Below, in pieces: positions 6,769 through 16,312 of a stretch of DNA of 45,351 nt. The stretch comes from Azospirillum brasilense (GTDB lineage: Bacteria > Pseudomonadota > Alphaproteobacteria > Azospirillales > Azospirillaceae). How positions within the stretch are numbered: the stretch's first letter is position 1; each line of letters opens with the position of its first letter. The position numbers and the translations under genes are program-made. The notes under the pieces are model-generated. The model saw only the letters and a program-made list of their open reading frames with translations, was not told where the DNA came from and made no database searches. Location of the stretch: positions 1 to 45,351 of the forward strand of contig NZ_QLKQ01000062.1 of assembly GCF_003349955.1 (NCBI RefSeq), in the 5' to 3' direction.

Positions 6769-8712
6769 ATGCGCACCCTTCTCCTCGCCCTTTGCGGCAT
6801 CCTCGCCGCCGCGCCCGGCTGGGCCGCCGGCCTGCATCATGACCTGACCGTCACGCTGGACCCCGCCGCGCGGCGGCTGGAGGTGGAGGACCGGCTGCGC
6901 CTGCCCGCCGGGACGCACCGGCTGATGCTGGCGCCGGGGCTGGCGATCGGCGAGGCCCGGCTCGATGGCCAACCGGTCGCGGTGCGCGGCAATGCCCTGC
7001 CGGTCACCGTGCCGGAGGGCGGCGGCGAGCTTCGCCTGCGCTACGCCGGGAATCTGCCTCCCCTGACACCGGAGTCGCGGGGCGGGGGTGGCGGGGCGGA
7101 GGGCGCCTATCTCCCCGCCGGCACCGGCTGGATTCCGACGCCCGAGAGCGCGGAGTCCCCGCCCTCCTGGCGCCTGTCGGTCCGCGTGCCGGCGCCCTTC
7201 ATCGCGGTGGCGACCGGCCGTCTGGTCGAGGAGGCGCGCGACGGCGCCGGCTACGCCGCGACCTTCGCGGAGGATCGCAGCGTCGAGGAGCCCTCGCTCT
7301 TCGCCGGGGCGTGGCAGGTGACGGAACGGATGCACAATGGTCTTCGTCTCCGCACCTACTTCCATCCGGAGCAGGCCCCGCTGGCCGAGGAGTATCTGGA
7401 CCTCGGCGCCCGGACCATCGACGCGCAGGCGGCGCGAATCGGCGCCTATCCCTTCGCCGGTTTCGCCATCCTGTCGGCGCCGCTGCCGGTCGGTCTGGGC
7501 TTTCCGGGGCTGACCTACATCGGGCGTCAGGTGATGCCGCTGCCCTTCATCCGCGCCCAGTCGCTGCCCCACGAGATCCTGCACAACTGGTGGGGCAACG
7601 GGGTGCGCGTCGGTGACGGCGGCGTCTGGCCCGGCAACTGGTCGGAGGGGCTGACCACCGTCATGGCCGACTACGCGGCGGCGGAGGCGCGCGGGGAGGA
7701 CGCGGCGCGGGCCATGCGGCTGGACTGGCTGCGCGACTACGCCGCCCTGCCGGCGGAACGCGATTCCGCCCTGACCGACTTCCGCGCCAAGGTCCACGAC
7801 GCCGCCCAGATCGTCGGCTACGGCAAGGCGGCGATGCTGTTCCACATGCTGCGCGCCGAAATCGGGGGGGACGCCTTCGACGCGGGCATCCGCCGCTTCT
7901 GGGAGGACAAGCGCTTTCAGGACGCCGGGTGGGACGATCTGCGCCGTGCCTTCGCGGCGTCGTCGGGGCGTGACCTCGGCCCCTTCTTCGAGCAATGGCT
8001 GACCCGCGTGGGGGCGCCGACGCTGGAACTTGCGGAAGCCAAGGCGGAGGGCGACGGGGTGGCGCTGACCCTGCGCCAGGGCGAGCCGGCCTATGGCCTG
8101 ACCGTGCCGGTGGAGGTGCGGACCGCGGCGGGGACGGAGCGCCACAGCCTCCGCCTCGACGGTCGCGAAACGACGGCGACGATTCGGACCGCCGCTGCGC
8201 CGCGGGCGCTCGCGGTCGATCCCGGCTTCGCCCTGTTCCGCCGTCTGGCGCCGGGGGAGGCGCCGCCAACCCTGCGCGACGTGACGCTGGACCACGCGGC
8301 CACCACCGTCATCGCCGCCGCCGGTCCCGCCGCCGAGGCCGCCCGCGCGCTGGCCGAGCGTCTGGCCGATGGCAAGCCGCGCATCGCCACGGCCGACCGC
8401 GCCGATCCCGCCGCCCCGCTCGCCGTGATCGGAACGGCGGGGGAGGTCGACCGGCTGCTGGCCCGGCTCGGCCTGCCGCCGGTTCCGGACGACCTCAAGG
8501 GGCGCGGCACGGCGCGGGTGTGGACCGCGCGAACCCCACAGGGCCGCCCGCTGCTGGCGGTGGCGGCGGAGGACGCGGCGGCGTTGCAGGCGCTGCTCCG
8601 CCCGCTGCCGCACTACGGCCGGCAGAGCTGGCTGGTCTTCGAGGGCGCCCGCGCCGTCGACCGCGGCGTCTGGCCCGCCGGCGACAGCCCCCTGCGTGTG
8701 TCTTTCGAGTAG
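6769..8712 (+). CDS. Secreted M1-type (gluzincin) metallopeptidase
   Basis: 647-aa zinc metallopeptidase with an N-terminal signal peptide (residues 1-20, LLLALCGILAAAPGWAA). An M1-like beta-sandwich N-domain spans about 21-180. The catalytic gluzincin motif is H268-E269-I-L-H272 followed by N-W-W-G-N, and the third zinc ligand E293 is in WSEGL. The HExxH-to-Glu spacing is 20 residues rather than the usual 18, a two-residue loop insertion. Residues beyond about 420 form a C-terminal domain without obvious motifs, including a stretch resembling an active-site-less alpha/beta domain. Exported, so likely a periplasmic or membrane-facing aminopeptidase. It is followed after about 100 bp by an exported SH3 protein on the same strand. 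Confidence 0.85.
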   Translation: MRTLLLALCGILAAAPGWAAGLHHDLTVTLDPAARRLEVEDRLRLPAGTHRLMLAPGLAIGEARLDGQPVAVRGNALPVTVPEGGGELRLRYAGNLPPLTPESRGGGGGAEGAYLPAGTGWIPTPESAESPPSWRLSVRVPAPFIAVATGRLVEEARDGAGYAATFAEDRSVEEPSLFAGAWQVTERMHNGLRLRTYFHPEQAPLAEEYLDLGARTIDAQAARIGAYPFAGFAILSAPLPVGLGFPGLTYIGRQVMPLPFIRAQSLPHEILHNWWGNGVRVGDGGVWPGNWSEGLTTVMADYAAAEARGEDAARAMRLDWLRDYAALPAERDSALTDFRAKVHDAAQIVGYGKAAMLFHMLRAEIGGDAFDAGIRRFWEDKRFQDAGWDDLRRAFAASSGRDLGPFFEQWLTRVGAPTLELAEAKAEGDGVALTLRQGEPAYGLTVPVEVRTAAGTERHSLRLDGRETTATIRTAAAPRALAVDPGFALFRRLAPGEAPPTLRDVTLDHAATTVIAAAGPAAEAARALAERLADGKPRIATADRADPAAPLAVIGTAGEVDRLLARLGLPPVPDDLKGRGTARVWTARTPQGRPLLAVAAEDAAALQALLRPLPHYGRQSWLVFEGARAVDRGVWPAGDSPLRVSFE

Positions 8713-8809
8713 TTCCGCCCGCCCGTCCTCTGTCCATGGAGCATACCCCGCCTTTGCCTGTTGTAGGGGGAAACGGCGCGCGACGCGCGCGTTCTGCGGG
8801 AGAATGCAC

Positions 8810-9451
8810 ATGTCTCGGATGACGACGAGTTTGCTTGGAACCCTGGCCGGCCTCGGCGTGGCGGCGGCGTTGGCCCTGCCTGCGGCGGCGGCCCCCGGCG
8901 ACATCCACACGGTGACCGGCGAGAAGGTCAACCTGCGCGCCGCCCCGTCCGACAACGCCTCGGTCCGCTCCACGGTCACCCGTGGCGACGAGGTGATCGA
9001 GCTGAAGCAGGAAGGCAACTGGATCGGCGTGCGCTCCATGCGCACCGGCGAGGAGGGCTGGGTCTTCGGCGACCTCGTCAAGCGGCAGACCCCCAGCACG
9101 CTCGGCGGCGCGTCGTCGGCGGCGTCGGACGCCGGCTTCGGGCGGATCTCCTCGGGCTTCGACGGGCTGCTCGCCGGCATCAACAACCAGCTCGGCTACC
9201 GCTTCGCGGAGAAGGTGGAGCAGTCGGGCAACGGCGCGCTGCGCGTCACCCCGACCCAGGAATGGCTCTACAACACCAGCCGCGAGGCCAAGATCTACGC
9301 GGCGCTGGCGCTCTACGAGATGTGGAAGAACCACAACAACGGGCGTCCGGTGAGTGTGGCGCTGGGCTCCCCCGGCTCCTCGGCCATCGCCATCGAGGAT
9401 TCGGGGCGGGGGCCGGAGCTGTCGCTGCCCATGATGGGCGCCTCCAAGTAA
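8810..9451 (+). CDS. Exported bacterial SH3-domain protein
   Basis: 213-aa protein with a signal peptide (residues about 1-28, ending LPAAAAP) and one bacterial SH3 domain (about 32-90: VTGEKVNLRAAPSDNASVR ... GNWIGVR ... GEEGWVFGDLV), a fold that commonly binds peptidoglycan or cell-wall peptides. The C-terminal 110 residues have no recognised domain. ATG 8810 is preferred to the in-frame ATG 8804 because GGGAGA ends 6 nt upstream. Located between the secreted peptidase and hypD; envelope function is inferred. Confidence 0.8.
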   Translation: MSRMTTSLLGTLAGLGVAAALALPAAAAPGDIHTVTGEKVNLRAAPSDNASVRSTVTRGDEVIELKQEGNWIGVRSMRTGEEGWVFGDLVKRQTPSTLGGASSAASDAGFGRISSGFDGLLAGINNQLGYRFAEKVEQSGNGALRVTPTQEWLYNTSREAKIYAALALYEMWKNHNNGRPVSVALGSPGSSAIAIEDSGRGPELSLPMMGASK

Positions 9452-9503
9452 GAGTGTTTCGCGGTGGGGGCGTTGTGACGACGTCCCCCCGCGCGCCCCA
9501 TTC

Positions 9504-9517
9504 TTGATCCGTATCAA
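9504..9517. promoter_or_regulatory. Perfect FNR box upstream of hypD
   Basis: TTGATCCGTATCAA matches TTGAT-N4-ATCAA at every informative position. It lies 59 bp upstream of the hypD start codon, a sensible distance for an activator site near -41.5 of a short leader. The window also encodes an FNR-type regulator with the TTGAT-reading recognition helix. Confidence 0.8.
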
Positions 9518-9576
9518 CGCCAGCCCTTCCCACCGCTGTCCAAATGCCGACACGGCAGGGCGAAGGGGCGGGTGCG

Positions 9577-10716
9577 ATGAAGTATGTCGATGAATTCCGG
9601 GACGCGGCGCTGGCCCGCGGCATCGCTGCCGCCATCGCGCGGGAGGCGGCGACCGGGCGGACCTATCACCTGATGGAATTCTGCGGCGGCCACACCCACG
9701 CGGTGTCCCGCTATGGCATCCCCGACCTGCTGCCGGACAGCGTGCGGATGATCCACGGGCCGGGCTGCCCGGTCTGCGTCCTGCCGGTGGGGCGGATCGA
9801 CGACGCCATCGCCATCGCGCGCCAGCCCGGCGTGATCCTGTGCACCTACGGCGACGTGCTGCGCGTGCCGGGATCGGGACGGGTCAGCCTTCTGAAGGCC
9901 AAGGCCGAGGGGGCGGATGTGCGGATGGTGCTGTCCACCATGGACGCCCTGCGCATCGCCGAGGAGAACCCGGACCGCGAGGTCGTCTTCCTCGCCATCG
10001 GCTTCGAGACGACCACGCCGCCGACCGCGGTGGCCGTCCACGCCGCCCACGCCAAGGGCTTGAGGAATTTCAGCGTCTTCTGCAACCATGTCCTGACCCC
10101 GGCGGCCATCCGGGGCATCCTGGACAGCCCGGAGGTGCGGGAGACGGGCACGTTGGCGCTCGACGGCGTCGTCGGGCCGGCGCACGTCTCCGTGGTCATC
10201 GGCAGCCGACCTTATGACTTCGTGGCGGACGCCTACGGCACGCCGGTGGTGATCGCCGGGTTCGAGCCGCTGGACGTGCTCCAGGCCATCCTGATGCTGA
10301 TCCGGCAGGTGAACGACGGGCGGGTGGTGGTGGAAAACCAGTTCACCCGCGCGGTGACCCCGGAGGGCAACCAAAAGGCCCAGCGGCTCGTCGCCGACAC
10401 CTTCGACGTGCGGCCCGGCTTCGAATGGCGGGGCCTCGGCTCGCTTCCCGACAGTGGCCTGCGGTTGAAGGAGGAATTCGCCACCTTCGACGCGGAGCGG
10501 CGATTCGCCGTGCCGGGCCGCGCGGTGCCCGACCACAAGGGCTGCGAGTGCGGCGACATCCTGCGCGGGGTGAAGAAGCCCAGCGATTGCAAGCTGTTCG
10601 GCACGGTCTGCACGCCGGAGAACCCGATGGGCTCCTGCATGGTGTCGGCGGAGGGGGGGTGTGCCGCCCATTACACGTATGGACGTTTCCGCGACCACCG
10701 GTTGGCGGTGCCGTAA
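9577..10716 (+). CDS. hypD: Hydrogenase maturation protein HypD
   Basis: 379-aa iron-sulfur scaffold that, with HypC and HypE/F, assembles the Fe(CN)2CO group of [NiFe] hydrogenases. Diagnostic motifs are all present: EFCGGHTHAVSRYG (C36), GPGCPVCVLP (C64, C67) and a C-terminal cysteine cluster (CECGDILRGVKKPSDCKLFG, then TVCTPENPMGSC) that ligates the [4Fe-4S] centre. Length is normal. Start MKYVDEF at 9577 matches family N-termini and has GAAGGGG upstream; the frame also reaches an ATG at 9544. Unusually it stands alone: no hypC, hypE, hypF or hydrogenase subunit genes occur on either side. The perfect FNR box upstream implies anaerobic induction. Confidence 0.97.
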   Translation: MKYVDEFRDAALARGIAAAIAREAATGRTYHLMEFCGGHTHAVSRYGIPDLLPDSVRMIHGPGCPVCVLPVGRIDDAIAIARQPGVILCTYGDVLRVPGSGRVSLLKAKAEGADVRMVLSTMDALRIAEENPDREVVFLAIGFETTTPPTAVAVHAAHAKGLRNFSVFCNHVLTPAAIRGILDSPEVRETGTLALDGVVGPAHVSVVIGSRPYDFVADAYGTPVVIAGFEPLDVLQAILMLIRQVNDGRVVVENQFTRAVTPEGNQKAQRLVADTFDVRPGFEWRGLGSLPDSGLRLKEEFATFDAERRFAVPGRAVPDHKGCECGDILRGVKKPSDCKLFGTVCTPENPMGSCMVSAEGGCAAHYTYGRFRDHRLAVP

Positions 10717-10860
10717 TCAACGGTTTCAACCGCAAACCATTTGTCACGACATATTTCGTCGGGGAAGCTATTCGCCCGTTGCACGGCTAACCTTTTGCGG
10801 GGGCTCGAAAGACGCTGATAGGTTCGTTCCTGAACAAAAGAACAGGAGGGGACTTCCCGT

Positions 10861-11949
<1,089 letters not shown>

Positions 11950-11957
11950 AGGAGGAT

Positions 11958-11985
11958 CGGTGCGGCGCTCCACGGCGCCGCACCG
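11958..11985. terminator. Hairpin terminator after the TRAP receptor gene
   Basis: CGGTGCGGCG and CGCCGCACCG form a perfect 10-bp GC stem with an 8-nt loop, 8 bp after the stop codon and followed by TTTCGG. It lies between convergent genes and can serve both, though the T-tract is short. Confidence 0.7.
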
Positions 11986-11994
11986 TTTCGGCCG

Positions 11995-12207
11995 CTATTG
12001 GGTGGCCAGTTTCTGGGACAGGCGTTGCAGATCCTGCGACGCGCGGTCGGCGATGCGCTGGGCGGCGACCAGCGTGTCCGTCAGCGAGCCGACGTCCGGC
12101 GCGATCTCGCCCGCCGCGTCGGACATCTCGTCCAGGGCCTTCACCGCGGTGTCGATCAGGCGGATGACCAGCCCCGCGGGGCCGTCGGCGTTGTCGTACC
12201 CAGCCAT
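11995..12207 (-). CDS. Small helical hypothetical protein, 70 aa
   Basis: 70-residue, largely alpha-helical protein with heptad-like spacing (LVIRLIDTAVKALDEMSDAA ... LTDTLVAAQRIADRASQDL). The start at 12207 (MAGYDNADG) is preferred: GGAG lies about 8 bp upstream, and the longer upstream reading runs through a repeat element. Convergent with the TRAP receptor gene and sharing its terminator. No family recognised. Confidence 0.65.
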   Translation of the reverse strand: MAGYDNADGPAGLVIRLIDTAVKALDEMSDAAGEIAPDVGSLTDTLVAAQRIADRASQDLQRLSQKLATQ

Positions 12208-12306
12208 TCCAAAATCTCCATGGTTGCGCAACCCAGCCCGAACGACACGGGCACGAGTTTCCATGGAGGGGACGGCGCGCGCAAGCCGCTTGTTGCCATC
12301 GGATTC

Positions 12307-12439
12307 CCTTCTCCCCCCCGGGGAGAAGGTCAGGATGAGGGGGCGCCGAAGGCGCGCCAGCAAGCACATCAAGAGCTTTTTCCCGCCCTCCCGGGCGCAA
12401 ACGCCCCCTCACCCAACCCTCTCCCCGGGGGGGAGAGGG
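12307..12439. repeat. Composite GC-rich inverted-repeat element (REP-like)
   Basis: Two perfect hairpins bound the element: CCTTCTCCCC/GGGGAGAAGG at 12307-12329 and CCCTCTCCCC/GGGGAGAGGG at 12417-12439. An inner 9-bp inverted repeat, GAGGGGGCG (12337-12345) and CGCCCCCTC (12402-12410), pairs the two halves. This layout is that of short dispersed repeats found between genes in many GC-rich proteobacteria. It lies between the 70-aa gene and the ABC-F gene, just past the latter's stop, so it may also terminate that transcript. Confidence 0.7.
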
Positions 12440-12445
12440 CTATTA

Positions 12446-14065
12446 TCAGTGGATGCCCGGCGCTTCCTGCCCGGTGCTCGCCACATATTCGGTGTAGCCG
12501 CCGCCGTACTGGTGGATGCCCTCCGGAGTCAGCTCCAGCACCCGGTTCGACAGGGCCGCCAGGAAATGCCGGTCGTGCGAGACGAACAGCATGGTGCCCT
12601 CGTAGGCGCCCAGCGCCGAAATCAGCATCTGCTTGGTGTCGAGGTCGAGGTGGTTGGTCGGCTCGTCCAGCACCAGGAAGTTGGGCGGGTTGAACAGCAT
12701 GATCGCCATGACCAGCCGGGCCTTTTCGCCGCCGGACAGGACGCGGCACTTCTTCTCCACATCGTCGCCGGAGAAGCCGAAGCAGCCGGCGAGTGCACGC
12801 AATGCTCCCTGGCTCGCCTGCGGGAAGGAGGTCTCCAGCGATTCGAAGATGGTCTGGTCGCCGTCGAGCAGGTCCATGGCGTGCTGGGAGAAATAACCCA
12901 TGCGCACGCTGCCGCCGACCGTGACGGTGCCGTTGTCCGGCTCGGTGGCGCCGGCCACCAGCTTGAGCAGCGTCGACTTGCCGGCGCCGTTGACGCCCAT
13001 GACGCACCAGCGCTCCTTGCGGCGGATCGTCAGGTCCAGACCCTCGTAGATGGTCCGGCTGCCATAGCCCTTGTGCACGTTCTTCAGCACCGCGACGTCG
13101 TCGCCGGAGCGCGGGGCCGGCGGGAAGTCGAAGGTCACGATCTGGCGGCGCTTCGGCGGCTCGAACCGCTCGATCTTGTCGAGCTTCTTCACCCGGCTCT
13201 GAACCTGGCTGGCGTGGGAGGCGCGGGCCTTGAAGCGCTCGATGAACTTCAGCTCCTTGGCCAGCATGGCCTGCTGGCGCTCGAACTGCGCCTCCTGCTG
13301 CTTCTCGCGCAGCGCCCGCTGGCGCTCGTAGAAGCCGTAGTCGCCGGAGTAGCTGGTCAGCGACCCGCTGTCGATCTCGATGATCTTGTTGACGATGCGG
13401 TTCATGAACTCGCGGTCGTGCGAGGTCATCAGCAGAGCGCCCTCGAAGCCCTTGAGGAAGCCTTCCAGCCAGATCAGGCTTTCGATGTCCAGATGGTTGC
13501 TCGGTTCGTCGAGCAGCATGACCTCGGGCCGCATCAGCAGGATGCGGGCCAGCGCCACGCGCATCTTCCAGCCGCCGGACAGCATGCCGACGTCCATGTC
13601 CATCATCTCCTGGCTGAAGCTGAGGCCGGCCAGCACCTCGCGCGCCTTGCCTTCCAGCTCGTAGCCGCCCAGCTCGTCGAAGCGGGCCTGGACCTCGCCG
13701 TAGCGCTCGATGATGGCGTCCATCTCGTCGGCGCGGTCGGGGTCGGCCATGGCGGCTTCCAACTCGGCCAGCTCCGCAGCGACCGTGCTGACCGGGCCGG
13801 CGCCGTCCATCACCTCGGCGACGGCGGAGCGGCCGGACATCTCGCCGACGTCCTGGTTGAAGTAGCCGATGGTCGCCTGCTTCTCGATCGCCACCTGACC
13901 GGTGTCCGGCAAATCCTCGCCGGTGATCATGCGGAACAGCGTCGTCTTGCCCGCTCCGTTGGGACCGACCAGCCCGATCTTTTCGCCCCGGTTCAACGCC
14001 GCCGATGCTTCGAGGAAGAGGATTCGGTGACCATTCTGCTTGCTGATGTTGTCGAAGCGGATCAT
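12446..14065 (-). CDS. ABC-F family ATPase (ribosome-associated translation factor, YbiT/EttA/Uup-like)
   Basis: 539-aa protein with two tandem ABC ATPase domains and no membrane segments, the ABC-F architecture. First domain: Walker A GPNGAGKT at 34-41, signature LSGGWKMRVALAR, Walker B VMLLDEPSNHLD. An Arg/Gln/Lys-rich inter-domain linker (about 240-300) contains the interaction motif. Second domain: Walker A GVNGAGKST near 355, signature LSGGEKARLVMA, Walker B FLVLDEPTNHLD. ABC-F proteins bind the ribosomal E site and help resolve stalled or inactive ribosomes, and a few give antibiotic resistance; nothing here points to resistance. Divergent from the AraC-type gene. Confidence 0.93.
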   Translation of the reverse strand: MIRFDNISKQNGHRILFLEASAALNRGEKIGLVGPNGAGKTTLFRMITGEDLPDTGQVAIEKQATIGYFNQDVGEMSGRSAVAEVMDGAGPVSTVAAELAELEAAMADPDRADEMDAIIERYGEVQARFDELGGYELEGKAREVLAGLSFSQEMMDMDVGMLSGGWKMRVALARILLMRPEVMLLDEPSNHLDIESLIWLEGFLKGFEGALLMTSHDREFMNRIVNKIIEIDSGSLTSYSGDYGFYERQRALREKQQEAQFERQQAMLAKELKFIERFKARASHASQVQSRVKKLDKIERFEPPKRRQIVTFDFPPAPRSGDDVAVLKNVHKGYGSRTIYEGLDLTIRRKERWCVMGVNGAGKSTLLKLVAGATEPDNGTVTVGGSVRMGYFSQHAMDLLDGDQTIFESLETSFPQASQGALRALAGCFGFSGDDVEKKCRVLSGGEKARLVMAIMLFNPPNFLVLDEPTNHLDLDTKQMLISALGAYEGTMLFVSHDRHFLAALSNRVLELTPEGIHQYGGGYTEYVASTGQEAPGIH

Positions 14066-14205
14066 GTGCGGCTGCGTTCCTGCGGCGTTGTTCCCATGGC
14101 GTGGCGGGGGCTCTTATGCCACAGGATGCGCGGTGCGATGGAGTCCAGATCGGCGCCATGCGAAAATCGCAATCCGAAAACGATTCGATGGGAAGGATTG
14201 CCGTC

Positions 14206-14895
14206 ATGGGGCGTCCGCAGGTTTGGGACTATTGGCGGCCCACCGGCAGCGGGATCGTCGAGCTGGGGACGGTGCGCGGGCTCGACGTGGCCTTGCCGGT
14301 GCATTTCCATCGCGAGGATCAGCTGACCTTCGTTCTCGCCGGGCGGCGGCGCTTCGTCATCGCGGGCGACCTGCGCGAGGCCGGTCCCGGCGAGGGGGTG
14401 CACATCCCGGCGGGAACGCCGCACCGCTCGCTGTGCGGGGCGGACGAGGTCGTCTGCGTCAACCTCTACACGCCGCCCGGCCTGTACGCCGCGCCGGAGG
14501 CAATCGCCAGGCTGGCCCGGCACTGGCGGCGGACGGGCGGGCTGGGTTGGCCCGACCTGACGCGGATCGCCGAGGAGCATCGCCATTCCTTCGGGACCGG
14601 GCTGGGGCCAGCATCCGCGTTCACGGGGGGCGAGGCGTGGGACAGCGTCGGCGACGCGGCCCGCCGCGCCGGGATGAGCCGCGAGGGGTATTCCCGGCGC
14701 TTCCGCAAGCGTCACGGCGTGCCGCCGCACGCCTTCGCGCTTCAGGAGCGGCTGAACGAGGCGCGGCTCCTGCTCCGCGCCGGGGAGCCCATCGCCGCGG
14801 TGGCGGCGGACACCGGCTTCACCGACCAGAGCCATCTCGGCCGTTGCTTCCGCCGTGCCTTCGGCGTGACTCCGGGCCGTTACCGCGCCGGGTAG
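14206..14895 (+). CDS. AraC-family transcriptional regulator with cupin sensor domain
   Basis: 229-aa regulator: an N-terminal cupin (HFHREDQLTFVLAGRRRFV ... HIPAGTPH) for small-ligand sensing and a C-terminal AraC double helix-turn-helix (about 135-229, VAADTGFTDQSHLGRCFRR then FGVTPGRYR). The frame is open back to ATG 14101; ATG 14206 is preferred because GGAAGGA ends 8 nt before it and the cupin starts soon after. It is followed 79 bp downstream by a YdcZ-type membrane transporter on the same strand, a pairing often seen for AraC-controlled small exporters. Ligand unknown. Confidence 0.88.
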   Translation: MGRPQVWDYWRPTGSGIVELGTVRGLDVALPVHFHREDQLTFVLAGRRRFVIAGDLREAGPGEGVHIPAGTPHRSLCGADEVVCVNLYTPPGLYAAPEAIARLARHWRRTGGLGWPDLTRIAEEHRHSFGTGLGPASAFTGGEAWDSVGDAARRAGMSREGYSRRFRKRHGVPPHAFALQERLNEARLLLRAGEPIAAVAADTGFTDQSHLGRCFRRAFGVTPGRYRAG

Positions 14896-14974
14896 GTCAC
14901 ATCCGTACCAGACCGCCGCCGCGCCGCCTGCTACCCATCCGGCATTCACCCACAGCCAATCTTGGGAGCATGGC

Positions 14975-15427
14975 ATGTCCATCGCAGTGTCCGCCGTCTC
15001 GTACCTCCTGGTCGTCGGCGCCGGGGTCAGCGTCGCGTTGCAACAGGTCCTCAACGCCAACCTCAGGGCCGATCTCGGCTCGCCCTGGTGGGCGGGCTTC
15101 GTCAGCTACGTCGTCGGCATGCTGGCGATGCTGGCGGTGGCGCTCCTCGCCCCCGGACCCCGCCTCGCCGAAGCGGTGAGCGGGGCGGGGTCGTGGGTCA
15201 CCTGGACCGGCGGTCTGTTCGGCGCGCTGTTCATCGGGACGGCCATCCTGATGGTGCCCCGCCTGGGGGCGGCGACGGTGCTGGCGCTGATCGTGGTCGG
15301 CCAGATGCTCGGCTCGCTCGCCTTCGACCATGTCGGCCTGCTTGGGCTGCCGCAGCAGCCGATCAGCCCGACCCGGCTGGCCGGCGCCGCCTCCTTGATC
15401 CTCGGCGTCGTCCTGATCCGGCTGTAA
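14975..15427 (+). CDS. YdcZ-type (DUF606) DMT-family membrane protein
   Basis: 150-aa protein with about five hydrophobic helices: VSYLLVVGAGVSVALQQVLN; AGFVSYVVGMLAMLAVALLA; WTGGLFGALFIGTAILMV; TVLALIVVGQMLGSLAFD; and the C-terminal GAASLILGVVLIRL. The N-terminal Q-x-N-A-x-L and the PQQP loop are typical of this half-size drug/metabolite-transporter family, which dimerises to act as an exporter. Start preceded by GGGAGC at good spacing. Probably controlled by the AraC-type regulator upstream. Substrate unknown. Confidence 0.85.
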   Translation: MSIAVSAVSYLLVVGAGVSVALQQVLNANLRADLGSPWWAGFVSYVVGMLAMLAVALLAPGPRLAEAVSGAGSWVTWTGGLFGALFIGTAILMVPRLGAATVLALIVVGQMLGSLAFDHVGLLGLPQQPISPTRLAGAASLILGVVLIRL

Positions 15428-15433
15428 GTGCTC

Positions 15434-16216
15434 TCAGGCGGTGCGGTGCAGGGCGAAGCCCGACGCGCCGGGGGCTTCCAACTCCGGGCGGAGTTCGAGG
15501 CTGGGGATCGCGTAGTCGCCGCCGTTCTGGCGGCGGAAGGGGATCGGCGCCGTCGTCCCCAGCGTCCGCATCCGCTCCCGCAACTGCTCCGCCGCCCGCG
15601 CGAAGCCGGTCTCGTCGAAGCGGTCCACCCGGTAGGCGACGAAGGGCGGCAGCACGTCGTAGCCGGGGTAATGCAGGATGCCATGGTTGATCGGGAACAG
15701 CAGGTCGTCGATCGGGCCGTTGATGCCGCGCGGCGCGTAATGCTCGGCCCAGCCGCCCGTCGTCACCACCAGCATGGCGCGCTTGCCGGCGAAGCGGCCC
15801 TCGCCGTAGCGGTCGCCCCAGCGGCGGTCGCTGTGCTCGCCGACGCCATAGGCGAGGCCGTAGGCGTAGACGCGGTCGACCCAGCCCTTGAGGATCGCCG
15901 GCATGGTGAACCACCAGAGCGGGAATTGCAGGATCAGCGCGTCGGCCCACAGCAGCTTCTCCTGCTCAGCCTTCACGTCGTCGGTCAGCGCATCGGCGGC
16001 GAAGGCGGCGCCGGAGGCGGCGGCCACCTTCAGCCGCTCCCCCTCGCCGAGGCTGGGGAAGTCGGCGTGGTCCACCGTGGTCTTCCAGGTCATGGCGTAG
16101 AGGTCGGAAACCCGCACCGTGTGGCCCTGCGCCTCCAGTTCCGCGACGGCGGCATCGCGCAGGGCGGCGTTGAGGGAGCGGGGGTCGGGGTGGGCGAAGA
16201 CGATCAGCACGTTCAT
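15434..16216 (-). CDS. NAD(P)H-dependent flavin oxidoreductase (NQO1/flavodoxin_2 family)
   Basis: 260-aa flavodoxin-like quinone reductase. It opens with the phosphate-binding strand-loop (MNVLIVFAHPDPRSLNAALR). The flavin-stacking motif is LILQFPLWWFTMPAILKGWVDRV near residue 100, followed by AMLVVTTGGWAEHY, all diagnostic of NQO/modulator-of-drug-activity-B-like enzymes that carry out two-electron reduction of quinones or electrophiles with NAD(P)H and FAD. ATG 16216 is preferred over the GTG at 16225. It is transcribed divergently from a LysR-type gene 96 bp away, which probably regulates it. Convergent with the YdcZ-type gene. Confidence 0.9.
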   Translation of the reverse strand: MNVLIVFAHPDPRSLNAALRDAAVAELEAQGHTVRVSDLYAMTWKTTVDHADFPSLGEGERLKVAAASGAAFAADALTDDVKAEQEKLLWADALILQFPLWWFTMPAILKGWVDRVYAYGLAYGVGEHSDRRWGDRYGEGRFAGKRAMLVVTTGGWAEHYAPRGINGPIDDLLFPINHGILHYPGYDVLPPFVAYRVDRFDETGFARAAEQLRERMRTLGTTAPIPFRRQNGGDYAIPSLELRPELEAPGASGFALHRTA

Positions 16217-16312
16217 CACAGGCACCTGTTCGCTTGAAACGCTTGCGCCTCACGCTATGCGGGTGGAGGTTGATCCGGTAGACGGGATGAACGGATAGAA
16301 CTCTGCCGGAAA

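Noticed and set aside
6754..9186. Very long open frame (810 codons) on the minus strand opposite the M1-type peptidase
   Set aside because: It is the antisense shadow of a well-supported gene in GC-rich DNA; its translation is Arg/Gln/His-rich and has no motifs.
11960..14326. 788-codon plus-strand frame opposite the ABC-F gene
   Set aside because: Antisense shadow of an unmistakable ABC-F ATPase; Leu/Val/His-rich with no domains.
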